Origin: Candidatus Scatoplasma merdavium
Lineage (GTDB): Bacteria > Bacillota_I > Bacilli_A > RFN20 > CAG-288
Direction: 5' to 3'
NCBI GenBank assembly: GCA_017694135.1
Contig: JADING010000084.1
Span: 1 to 9,059 of the forward strand
DNA length: 9,059 nt
The stretch's first letter is position 1, and each line of letters opens with the position of its first letter. A program made the position numbers and the translations under genes. A model generated the notes under the pieces. It ran no database searches. It was not told where the DNA came from and saw only the letters and a list, made by a program, of their open reading frames with translations. Shown piece by piece: positions 1 through 5,825 of the stretch.

Positions 1-294
1 TTAAGAGAAAGAATTTTCGATAATATTTTCTGCATCGCTTATGAAGATCAGATGCTTAACAAGATGAATCCTATGATTCGCACATTGATTCTTCGTCAGA
101 AAGCAGTTTACGATCAAAGCGAAGATAATGACACTTCATCTTCCTCTGATTTTGATAGCGAAACTAACGATGCGGAAGGAACTGATTCTCAATCTGGTAA
201 AAAGGGTGAATATGATCCAAATAGCGGAGTCATAGATTTTACTAAAGATGAGAAAAATGATAGTAACGAGGAGGATCACCGTGAAGGAAAATAA
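1..294 (+). CDS. 3' end of an unidentified protein with an acidic disordered tail (partial)
   Basis: An open frame enters from the left edge (first codon TTA at base 1) and ends at TAA 292-294, giving the last 97 residues. I do not recognise the family. About the first 35 residues look folded, mixing hydrophobic and basic residues (around IFDNIFCIAYEDQ and MIRTLILRQKAVYD). The rest is low-complexity and rich in Asp, Glu, Ser and Asn (DTSSSSDFDSETNDAEG) with no hydrophobic core, so it is probably disordered. There is no transmembrane segment in the visible part. Its last 14 bases overlap the start of pgsA and carry on past that gene's ribosome binding site, suggesting co-transcription and translational coupling. 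In Bacillus-like genomes the genes before pgsA are often peptidase-like or RodZ-like, but nothing here confirms either. An ATG at 52 is internal and not the true start. Confidence 0.7.
   Translation, partial: LRERIFDNIFCIAYEDQMLNKMNPMIRTLILRQKAVYDQSEDNDTSSSSDFDSETNDAEGTDSQSGKKGEYDPNSGVIDFTKDEKNDSNEEDHREGK
268..274 (+). promoter_or_regulatory. Ribosome binding site fixing the pgsA start at GTG 281
   Basis: GAGGAGG lies six bases before GTG 281 and within the coding tail of the preceding gene. An in-frame ATG at 248 would give 11 more residues but has no comparable purine-rich site upstream, and its extra residues come from sequence that includes this site. GTG 281 is therefore preferred. Confidence 0.75.
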
Positions 295-964
295 GAAGAA
301 GATCCACATTGCGCGCAAAGATTTTTATACGATACCTAATATTCTCTGTTATTTCCGTTTTGCTTTAGTGCCGCTTTTTATTACATTTTATCTCTATGGC
401 CTTTATCATTCTTCTTTAGGGTTTGAAATTGCTGGTATCGTTATGGTTGTTTTGGCGTCACTCACTGATTTGGTCGACGGGAAAATAGCGAGAAAGTTTA
501 ATCTTATTACCGATTTAGGAAAGTTTTTAGATCCGGCAGCTGATAAGGTTATGCAGTTTGCAATTGCGATTGTCAATTGCTTGGTTTTTAAAGATTTTAC
601 TGGGCACAATTACATGTGGGTTCTTTTAGGAGTGTTTATCACTAAGGAGTTGACACAATTTTTATCAATTTATTTAATTTGGCGTCACGGTCAGTATATC
701 AATGGGGCAAAATGGTACGGAAAGCTTTCGACTTTCGTCTTCGATGTATTGATGATTGTAACTATTGCTATTCCTTTGTTCAGCGAGCCTACTCAGGGTA
801 TTACTATCGCTTTGAATATTATGCTTTTGGTAGTTCTTGTTGTCTTAATCTTTGCGTGGGTAATGTATATCGTTGAATGCGTAAAGCTTTGGAAATCCGG
901 AGTTAACAATATTCCGCCTTCAATATACGGGGAAGAAAGCAAGGAGGAAGATGACAATGATTAA
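281..964 (+). CDS. pgsA: CDP-diacylglycerol--glycerol-3-phosphate 3-phosphatidyltransferase (PGP synthase)
   Basis: This integral membrane enzyme joins CDP-diacylglycerol and sn-glycerol 3-phosphate to make phosphatidylglycerol phosphate, the committed step to phosphatidylglycerol and cardiolipin. From GTG 281 it has 227 residues. The CDP-alcohol phosphotransferase signature is complete at residues 63-88: D63xxD66-G67-xx-A70-R71-x8-G80-xxx-D84-xxx-D88. These acidic residues bind metal and nucleotide in the family. Hydrophobic segments lie around residues 27-42, 49-62, 93-118, 150-168 and 175-205, as expected for a multi-pass protein. The N-terminus (KDFYTIPNILCYFRF) matches the usual 'xxNLPNxLTxxR' entry. 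The length exceeds the common 180-200 because of a hydrophilic C-terminal tail ending EESKEEDDND. That tail encodes the ribosome binding site of spx, and the genes overlap by 8 bases (ATGATTAA). A related CDP-alcohol transferase such as cardiolipin synthase-type is possible, but PgsA fits best. Confidence 0.88.
   Translation: MKENKKKIHIARKDFYTIPNILCYFRFALVPLFITFYLYGLYHSSLGFEIAGIVMVVLASLTDLVDGKIARKFNLITDLGKFLDPAADKVMQFAIAIVNCLVFKDFTGHNYMWVLLGVFITKELTQFLSIYLIWRHGQYINGAKWYGKLSTFVFDVLMIVTIAIPLFSEPTQGITIALNIMLLVVLVVLIFAWVMYIVECVKLWKSGVNNIPPSIYGEESKEEDDND
941..947 (+). promoter_or_regulatory. Ribosome binding site fixing the spx start at ATG 957
   Basis: AAGGAGG lies 9 bases before ATG 957 but only 3 before ATG 951. 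Starting at 957 gives MIKIYISSSC, which places the redox cysteines at residues 10 and 13 exactly as in known Spx proteins. The second ATG is therefore preferred. Confidence 0.75.
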
Positions 965-1403
965 GATTTATATTTCCTCTTCTTGCTCTTCGTGCCGCAA
1001 GGTTAAAGAATGGTTTGAAAAAGAAAAAATTCCTTGTCAATTAAAGTCCATATTCGATATAACTCACGATGATGTGAAAGAGATATTGATGAAATCCTTA
1101 GATGGAACAGACGAAATTATTTCGACGCGTTCGAAGATTGTCAAGGAAGGCAAGCTTAACACCGATACTATGACACTCGACGAGCTCATAGATTTTATTG
1201 TTAAGAATCCAACGGTATTAAAAAGGCCGATTATTGTCGATGATAAAAAAATTCAAGTTGGATACGATGCTGAGGAGATTCGCTCTTTTATTCCTAAGGC
1301 TCGAAGATATTTCAACCACACTTGTTCGAAAGATGGTTGTCCCGATTATCCGAATTGTCCGAATAGGAGAGAGACATTGAAATTACACCGGAAGAAGTCT
1401 TGA
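957..1403 (+). CDS. spx: Spx/ArsC-family redox-sensing transcriptional regulator with Cys-rich tail
   Basis: Spx binds the alpha C-terminal domain of RNA polymerase and reprograms transcription under thiol or disulfide stress. It does not itself carry a classical DNA-binding domain. The protein has 148 residues. The thioredoxin-like N-terminus carries the redox switch C10-S-S-C13. The block DGTDEIISTRSK (49-60) is the family signature, and its Gly50 corresponds to the glycine known to contact RpoA. LKRPIIVDDKKIQVGYDAEEIRSF (88-111) matches the conserved second half, including the Arg at 90. Bacillus Spx is about 131 residues. Here roughly 17 extra residues form a tail with C123, C128 and C134 near His121, plus Lys/Arg residues at the end, which could be a metal or redox site. 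It overlaps pgsA by 8 bases and the ileS promoter begins within its stop codon. Arsenate reductase is a less likely reading because of the CxxC and STRSK blocks. Confidence 0.92.
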   Translation: MIKIYISSSCSSCRKVKEWFEKEKIPCQLKSIFDITHDDVKEILMKSLDGTDEIISTRSKIVKEGKLNTDTMTLDELIDFIVKNPTVLKRPIIVDDKKIQVGYDAEEIRSFIPKARRYFNHTCSKDGCPDYPNCPNRRETLKLHRKKS

Positions 1404-1429
1404 TAATTAATCTATTAACAAATTACAAT
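1400..1429 (+). promoter_or_regulatory. Sigma-A-type promoter for the ileS T-box leader
   Basis: TTGATA (1400-1405) and TACAAT (1424-1429) each differ by one base from consensus and are separated by 18 bases. The -35 element overlaps the spx TGA stop. Transcription would begin near 1436, just ahead of the base of T-box Stem I. This agreement supports the assignment. Confidence 0.65.
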
Positions 1430-1435
1430 ATCAAC

Positions 1436-1625
1436 GTGTTTGAGACACGCGTTTTACTTCTTGCTATATAGCGAGCTGCAGATGGTGAAAGGCAGTTAGT
1501 CAAAAGTAATTCGTATCACTCAGCTACAGCACGAATATTATTAATTGAGAGCAAAGATGATAGTCTTTGAAGCTAGATGGTACCGCGGATAATATCCGTT
1601 CTAGCGGAGACTATCTTTTATTTTA
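1436..1625 (+). promoter_or_regulatory. Isoleucine T-box leader (tRNA-Ile-sensing riboswitch) of ileS
   Basis: T-box leaders read the aminoacylation state of a matching tRNA and switch downstream synthetase expression. The hallmark TGGTACC bulge is at 1578-1584, flanked by antiterminator helices GCTAGA/TCTAGC (1572-1577 with 1600-1605) and GCGGAT/ATCCGT (1585-1590 with 1594-1599). Stem I can be drawn by eye. Its base is TTGAG/CTCAG (1440-1444 with 1519-1523). The specifier loop holds ATC 1515-1517 followed by A1518. The middle helix is TTACTT/AAGTAA (1454-1459 with 1504-1509). The distal hairpin CTGC/GCAG (1476-1479 with 1492-1495) encloses the conserved GATGGTGAAAG loop. Stem III is AAAGA/TCTTT (1553-1557 with 1564-1568). 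AUC is an isoleucine codon, matching the downstream ileS. I see no clear Stem II or IIA/B between 1524 and 1552. With the promoter, this accounts for the whole 232-base gap after spx. Confidence 0.93.
1559..1624 (+). terminator. Regulated intrinsic terminator of the ileS T-box
   Basis: GATAGTCT (1559-1566) is perfectly complementary to AGACTATC (1608-1615), which runs directly into TTTTATTTT (1616-1624). This long-range helix uses the 3' half of Stem III, so it competes with Stem III. Unusually, it encloses the antiterminator element instead of using its 3' strand. Assignment as a terminator is inferred from the helix and the U-tract. Confidence 0.6.
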
Positions 1626-1631
1626 AGGAGG
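1625..1631 (+). promoter_or_regulatory. Ribosome binding site of ileS
   Basis: AAGGAGG follows the U-tract immediately and lies only 4 bases before ATG 1636, a short spacing. Its last two bases plus the spacer (GGATAT, 1630-1635) can pair with ATATCC (1592-1597) in the antiterminator, which would allow a translational layer of control. Confidence 0.8.
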
Positions 1632-1635
1632 ATAT

Positions 1636-4359
1636 ATGGAACTTAAAAAGACACTCATTATGAATAAAGGACGCTTCCAAATGAGAGCTAATTTACCGCA
1701 AAAAGAGCCTCTTTTGGTCAAGCGCTTTGAAGCGGAAAAACTCTATGAGGAAATTCTAGAAAAAAACAAAGATGGAGAGGAATTTTATCTTCATGATGGT
1801 CCTCCTTACGCCAATGGAGATATTCATTTAGGGCACGCTTTAAACAAGATTGTCAAAGATTTTATCAATCGTTACAAGGCTTTAAAAGGATACAAAATCA
1901 AATATATTCCTGGTTGGGACACTCACGGGTTGCCAATTGAAAACGCTGTGAGTAAGCTCGGAGTCGATAGAAAGAAAGTAAGCATTGCTGAATTTCGCAA
2001 GGCTTGTATGAAATACGCATACAAGCAGATTGATCGTCAGATGAAAGGCTTTAAGCGCTTGGGAGTTATTGGTGACTTTTCTAATCCGTATATCACAATG
2101 GAGAAGAGTTACGAAGCTAGCGAATTAGAAATTTTTGCGAAGATGGCTATGGAAGGATACATTTACAAAGGCTTGAAGCCTGTAGCTTGGTCTCCTTCTT
2201 CCGAGTGCGCTTTAGCGGAAGCGGAAATTGAATATCACAATGTCAAAGCTAAAACCCTATATGTAAAAATGCCAATTAAGAAAAGCAAAGACGGCTTAAC
2301 TTCTGTCGGCGATTATTTCTTAATTTGGACTACTACTCCTTGGACTATTCCTGCTGATACGGCTGTTTGCTTGAATCCGGAAATGGAATACGGTTTGTAT
2401 GCTACTAACAAGGGTAATCTTGTTATCGCTTGCGAGCTTATAGAGAAAGTTAAAGAAGAGTGTCATTTAGAAGATGTCACTTTATTAGGTATAAAGAAGG
2501 GAAAAGAGTTTGAATTTGATGAAGTTACTCATCCTTTATATCCGGAGAAAACTTCTTTAGTTATCGTCGGCGATCATGTTACTGCTGATTCTGGTACCGG
2601 TTGTGTTCACACGGCTGGTGGTCACGGTTTAGACGATTACAAAGTCTGTTTAAAATACCACATTGCTCCTTTCTGCCCGGTAGATGAAAAAGGGTATATG
2701 ACTAAAGAAGCTGGAAATGAACTCGCAGGGTTGTTTTACGAAGATTGCAATATTAAAGTCATTGAGATACTCGATTCAAAAGGTTTAATCGCTGGCCAAA
2801 AGGAAATCGAGCACTCTTATCCCCACGACTGGAGAACTAACAAACCTATTATTTTTAGAGCTACTAGTCAGTGGTTCTGCTCTATTTCGAAAATCAGAGA
2901 TGAGATCTTGAAGAAAACAGATGAGATTCAATACAAACCAGCTTGGGGAAAGGTCAGACTTCAACACATGATTGAAGGTAGAGAAGACTGGTGTATTTCT
3001 CGTCAAAGAGCCTGGGGTGTTCCTATTCCTATTATTTATAACGAAGATGGCTCTCCTATCTTAGAGAAGGAAGTCTTTGATCACATTATCAAATTAGTAA
3101 GAGAAAACGGTTCGAATATTTGGTTTGAAAAAGAGGCTAAAGACCTTTTACCTGAAGGGTACACTAATCCGCTTTCTCCTAATGGAAAATTCACGAAAGA
3201 AAAAGATATTCTCGATGTGTGGTTTGATTCTGGTTCCTCTTTCTTAGGTGCCCAGATTGAACGAAATTCTCCTTATCCTGCGGACTTGATCTTTGAAGGA
3301 ACCGATCAGTATCGCGGTTGGTACAACGCTTCTTTGACTTTGGCGGTCGCAAGTGAGCACGGGTTACCTTTTAAGATGATTTTAACCCACGGCTTTATCG
3401 TTGACCAAAACGGGGAAAAATTCTCTAAGTCTAAAGGAAACGGAATTGCTCCAGATGAAGTTTGTTCAGAATACGGAGCTGATATACTCCGTTTGTGGGC
3501 GGCTACAATAGATTTTAAGACTGCGGAAATAAAAGCTAGCAAGGATTTGTTTAAGGTTGTTTCGGAAAATTATCGCAAAATCCGCAATACTTTTAAATTC
3601 ATGCTGGCTAATTTACTTGAAGGTGGTGAAAACGAAGAGTTTTTCGATATGAATAAACCTTACGAATACTCTTATTTAGATAAGCTTATTTTAAGTAAGT
3701 TTTATTCTTTGTTAGATAAGATAGATAAAGAATACGCGGAGTATGATTTCTTGACTGCGATTTCTTTAGTTTTAAACTTCTTAGTTAACGATCTGTCTTC
3801 TTTCTACTTGGATGTCAATAAAGATACCTTGTATTGCGAAGAGAAAGACTCTTTAAAGCGCAAGGGTGTTCAACACGTTCTATATGAAATTACCTATGGT
3901 CTTTCTGTAGCTTTATCTCCGATTATCCCTTTCACTTGTGAAGAGGTTTATTCTTATTTGCCTAACGATGAGAAGTTTGTTGCCCTTTGCAAATATCCAC
4001 GTGGTGAATTTAACCAAAATATGTTAAATGCTTATCAAACATTGGTTAATATTCGCCAAAAAGTCTATAAGGAATTAGAGGGTGCTAAGCAAGAAGGAGT
4101 CATTTCTTCTTATTCAGAAGCGGAAGTTTCTTATAAGTGTGAAAACGATGAAGAGAAAAAACTCATTGCTAATTTCAAAGAAGGAGAAATGGAATTTGCT
4201 TTGATGATTGCTAAGTTTGCCTTAGCTGAACAAGATAAGATTGAAAAGACTTCTTATGAAAGATGCGATCGTTGCTGGAATTACAAAGAAGGTGTAACTG
4301 TCGATAGCAATGGCAATAAAATTTGCCCTCGTTGCGGGAAGGTAATTTCTCATGAATAA
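1636..4359 (+). CDS. ileS: Isoleucyl-tRNA synthetase (class I, with editing domain and C-terminal zinc site)
   Basis: This cytoplasmic enzyme charges tRNA-Ile and hydrolyses mischarged Val-tRNA-Ile. The 907 residues match the usual length of about 920. The start (MELKKTLIMNKGRFQMRANL) aligns with the conserved N-terminus of Gram-positive IleRS. The HIGH signature is H64-L-G-H67 within GDIHLGHALNK. The CP1 editing domain is marked by WTTTPWTIPAD and by GTGCVHTAGGHGLDDY (320-335), where the usual Pro of 'TAPGHG' is Gly328. The catalytic core continues with DVWFDSGSS, and the KMSKS loop reads K595-F-S-K-S599. The tRNA anticodon-binding helical domain follows. The C-terminus carries a four-cysteine zinc site, C877xxC880 and C897xxC900, needed for activity in bacterial IleRS. 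These traits indicate the ordinary type 1 bacterial enzyme. Expression is governed by the T-box just upstream. lspA starts inside its last codons. Confidence 0.98.
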   Translation: MELKKTLIMNKGRFQMRANLPQKEPLLVKRFEAEKLYEEILEKNKDGEEFYLHDGPPYANGDIHLGHALNKIVKDFINRYKALKGYKIKYIPGWDTHGLPIENAVSKLGVDRKKVSIAEFRKACMKYAYKQIDRQMKGFKRLGVIGDFSNPYITMEKSYEASELEIFAKMAMEGYIYKGLKPVAWSPSSECALAEAEIEYHNVKAKTLYVKMPIKKSKDGLTSVGDYFLIWTTTPWTIPADTAVCLNPEMEYGLYATNKGNLVIACELIEKVKEECHLEDVTLLGIKKGKEFEFDEVTHPLYPEKTSLVIVGDHVTADSGTGCVHTAGGHGLDDYKVCLKYHIAPFCPVDEKGYMTKEAGNELAGLFYEDCNIKVIEILDSKGLIAGQKEIEHSYPHDWRTNKPIIFRATSQWFCSISKIRDEILKKTDEIQYKPAWGKVRLQHMIEGREDWCISRQRAWGVPIPIIYNEDGSPILEKEVFDHIIKLVRENGSNIWFEKEAKDLLPEGYTNPLSPNGKFTKEKDILDVWFDSGSSFLGAQIERNSPYPADLIFEGTDQYRGWYNASLTLAVASEHGLPFKMILTHGFIVDQNGEKFSKSKGNGIAPDEVCSEYGADILRLWAATIDFKTAEIKASKDLFKVVSENYRKIRNTFKFMLANLLEGGENEEFFDMNKPYEYSYLDKLILSKFYSLLDKIDKEYAEYDFLTAISLVLNFLVNDLSSFYLDVNKDTLYCEEKDSLKRKGVQHVLYEITYGLSVALSPIIPFTCEEVYSYLPNDEKFVALCKYPRGEFNQNMLNAYQTLVNIRQKVYKELEGAKQEGVISSYSEAEVSYKCENDEEKKLIANFKEGEMEFALMIAKFALAEQDKIEKTSYERCDRCWNYKEGVTVDSNGNKICPRCGKVISHE

Positions 4360-4960
4360 AAATTCCACTTTGGAAAAGATTATCGATGGTCTAAAATGGT
4401 TTGCTAAGTCATATATTTGGGTGATGATTTTGCTTTTAGGCTTAGATATTCTTTCTAAACAGCTAACCCAGCATTGCTTGTGGAACGGGCCTTATGAAAC
4501 AGGTTATTCTGACTGTGTAACTGTCATACCTAATTTCTTCTACATTCGCGTCTTGTTCAATACTGGAGCTGCGTGGGGATCTTTTGATGGTAACAGGATA
4601 TTTTTAATCTCTATTTCACTAATTGCTGCTATTCTTTTTATTTTCTATCTCGTTTGGAAATGGAAAAAGTTAGCTGTCATATATAGGGCCGCTTTGTATT
4701 TGATGATTCCTGGTTGCATTGGAAATTTGATTGACAGAGCATTCTATCGTCAAGGTGTTATCGATTTTCTCGAATTTCACTTTGGTTCTTACATTTTCCC
4801 TACCTTTAATTTCGCAGACGCTTTCTTAGTTTGCGGAGTTATTGTTTTGCTTATTGGTCTTTTGTATGAGGATTACATTAAACCTAAGAGGGAAATAAAA
4901 AAAGTCAATCAGAGTAAAAGTGGAAATAGTCAGGATGAAGAAGATAGTTCTCAAGAATAG
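4352..4960 (+). CDS. lspA: Lipoprotein signal peptidase (signal peptidase II)
   Basis: This inner-membrane aspartyl protease removes signal peptides from diacylglyceryl-modified prolipoproteins before the lipobox cysteine. All family landmarks are visible: the NTGAAWG block at 70-76, GNLIDRAFYRQGVIDF with catalytic Asp138, and FNFADAF with catalytic Asp156. Four hydrophobic segments fall near residues 22-37, 84-102, 108-126 and 156-172. At 202 residues it is longer than the usual 150-170. The excess comes from an N-terminal extension of about 20 residues, a longer first periplasmic loop (about 41-60), and a charged tail after residue 173 that is first basic (KPKREIKK) and then acidic (QDEEDSSQE). 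The start is supported by GGAAGG nine bases upstream. The 8-base overlap with ileS (ATGAATAA) suggests translational coupling within the T-box-controlled transcript. lspA next to an rluD-family gene is a common Gram-positive arrangement. Confidence 0.95.
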   Translation: MNKNSTLEKIIDGLKWFAKSYIWVMILLLGLDILSKQLTQHCLWNGPYETGYSDCVTVIPNFFYIRVLFNTGAAWGSFDGNRIFLISISLIAAILFIFYLVWKWKKLAVIYRAALYLMIPGCIGNLIDRAFYRQGVIDFLEFHFGSYIFPTFNFADAFLVCGVIVLLIGLLYEDYIKPKREIKKVNQSKSGNSQDEEDSSQE

Positions 4961-5825
4961 CGGAAGATTAGATCAGGTTTTGGCTTTAGAGTTGTCAATC
5001 AGCCGTTCGCAAGCGGAAAAAATTATTGCGAAAGGTGTTTTGATTGACGGAAAAACAGTAACGAAAGCTGGTTGTAAGGTCAAAGAGAACCAAGAAGTCA
5101 GTTACCAAGAGGAAGTCAAACCTTCAATCCAAGAAACTGACGTTTCTTTTTCGATCGTTTACGAAGATGATTACCTCATGGTGGTTAATAAGCCTAGAGG
5201 GATAGTTACTCATCCATCTAACGGGCATTTTGACGATACTTTGGCTAACGGGTTAGCTAGATATTTCTCAATTAATTACGACGATGAGTTTCGCTCAGGG
5301 ATCGTTCACCGCTTAGATAAAGATACTTCTGGCTTGCTAATAGTTGGTAAGACTAACGAATCGAAATTAGCTTTGCAAAAGCTCATACAAGAACGTCACG
5401 TTCATCGTTTTTATAAGGCGCTTTGTGTCGGGTTTATTCCCGATAAGAAATTTAAGGTTGATGCTCCAATTGGTAGAGATCCTATTGATAGAAAAAAGAT
5501 GGGTGTTACTAATGATGGCAAAGATGCAGTAACGCACTTTTTATTGGAAGAGCAGTTTGAAAATTGCGCTCTTTTAGATTGCAGTTTAGAAACAGGCAGA
5601 ACCCATCAGATTCGCGTGCATCTGGCCTTTATTCACCATCCGATTATTGGAGATATTCTCTACAATCAAAAAAAGTATATTGAAGCTGACTGCGGCCAGC
5701 TTCTTCAGGCGTATAAAATTGAATTTGTCCATCCTTTTACTGGTAAGCTTCTGAGTTTAGAAATACCTTTAGATTCGTATTTTTCTAAATGCTTAGAACT
5801 AGCTAAAAAGGGGCAATTGCGCTAG
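4935..5825 (+). CDS. rluD: RluD/RluA-family 23S rRNA pseudouridine synthase with S4 domain
   Basis: The family isomerises specific uridines in large-subunit rRNA to pseudouridine. From ATG 4935 the protein has 296 residues. An S4 RNA-binding domain covers about residues 10-60 (RLDQVLALEL...ISRSQAEKIIAKGVLIDG). The catalytic domain starts at VVNKPRG (83-89), has the catalytic motif HRLDKDTSG with nucleophilic Asp128, and ends with GRTHQ (221-225) followed by IRVHLAFIHHPIIGD. The start is uncertain: an in-frame GTG at 4920 adds five residues, and neither start has a strong ribosome binding site because both lie inside lspA. I prefer the ATG. Either way it overlaps lspA by 26-41 bases and probably depends on coupled translation. 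Its stop codon overlaps the rnhC stop on the other strand. Exact rRNA target cannot be read from sequence, so the symbol indicates the subfamily. Confidence 0.9.
   Translation: MKKIVLKNSGRLDQVLALELSISRSQAEKIIAKGVLIDGKTVTKAGCKVKENQEVSYQEEVKPSIQETDVSFSIVYEDDYLMVVNKPRGIVTHPSNGHFDDTLANGLARYFSINYDDEFRSGIVHRLDKDTSGLLIVGKTNESKLALQKLIQERHVHRFYKALCVGFIPDKKFKVDAPIGRDPIDRKKMGVTNDGKDAVTHFLLEEQFENCALLDCSLETGRTHQIRVHLAFIHHPIIGDILYNQKKYIEADCGQLLQAYKIEFVHPFTGKLLSLEIPLDSYFSKCLELAKKGQLR

Noticed and set aside
1435..1455. Hairpin CGTGT-TTGAG-ACACG followed by CGTTTTA as a terminator of the pgsA-spx transcript
   Set aside because: The stem is only 5 pairs and its bases are needed for the T-box Stem I base and specifier loop, which fit better. 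It may still form transiently.
1462..1472. TGCTATATA as an extended -10 promoter, and the palindrome GCTATATAGC as an operator
   Set aside because: A start near 1477 would cut off the 5' half of T-box Stem I. The upstream TTGATA/TACAAT promoter places the start correctly.
3418..3432. KFSKS in place of KMSKS in IleRS as a sign of a divergent or inactive enzyme
   Set aside because: The second position of this loop varies among class I synthetases, and both lysines and serines are intact, as are the HIGH, editing and zinc motifs.
3306..3542. Antisense open frame inside ileS, along with similar frames inside the first gene, pgsA and ileS
   Set aside because: They lie opposite or out of frame with strongly conserved genes, have no ribosome binding sites and encode no recognisable protein.
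4960..5825. Other pseudouridine synthase classes (RluB/RsuA or TruB) for the S4 protein
   Set aside because: The HRLDKDTSG catalytic motif and GRTHQ block are those of the RluA/RluD branch.
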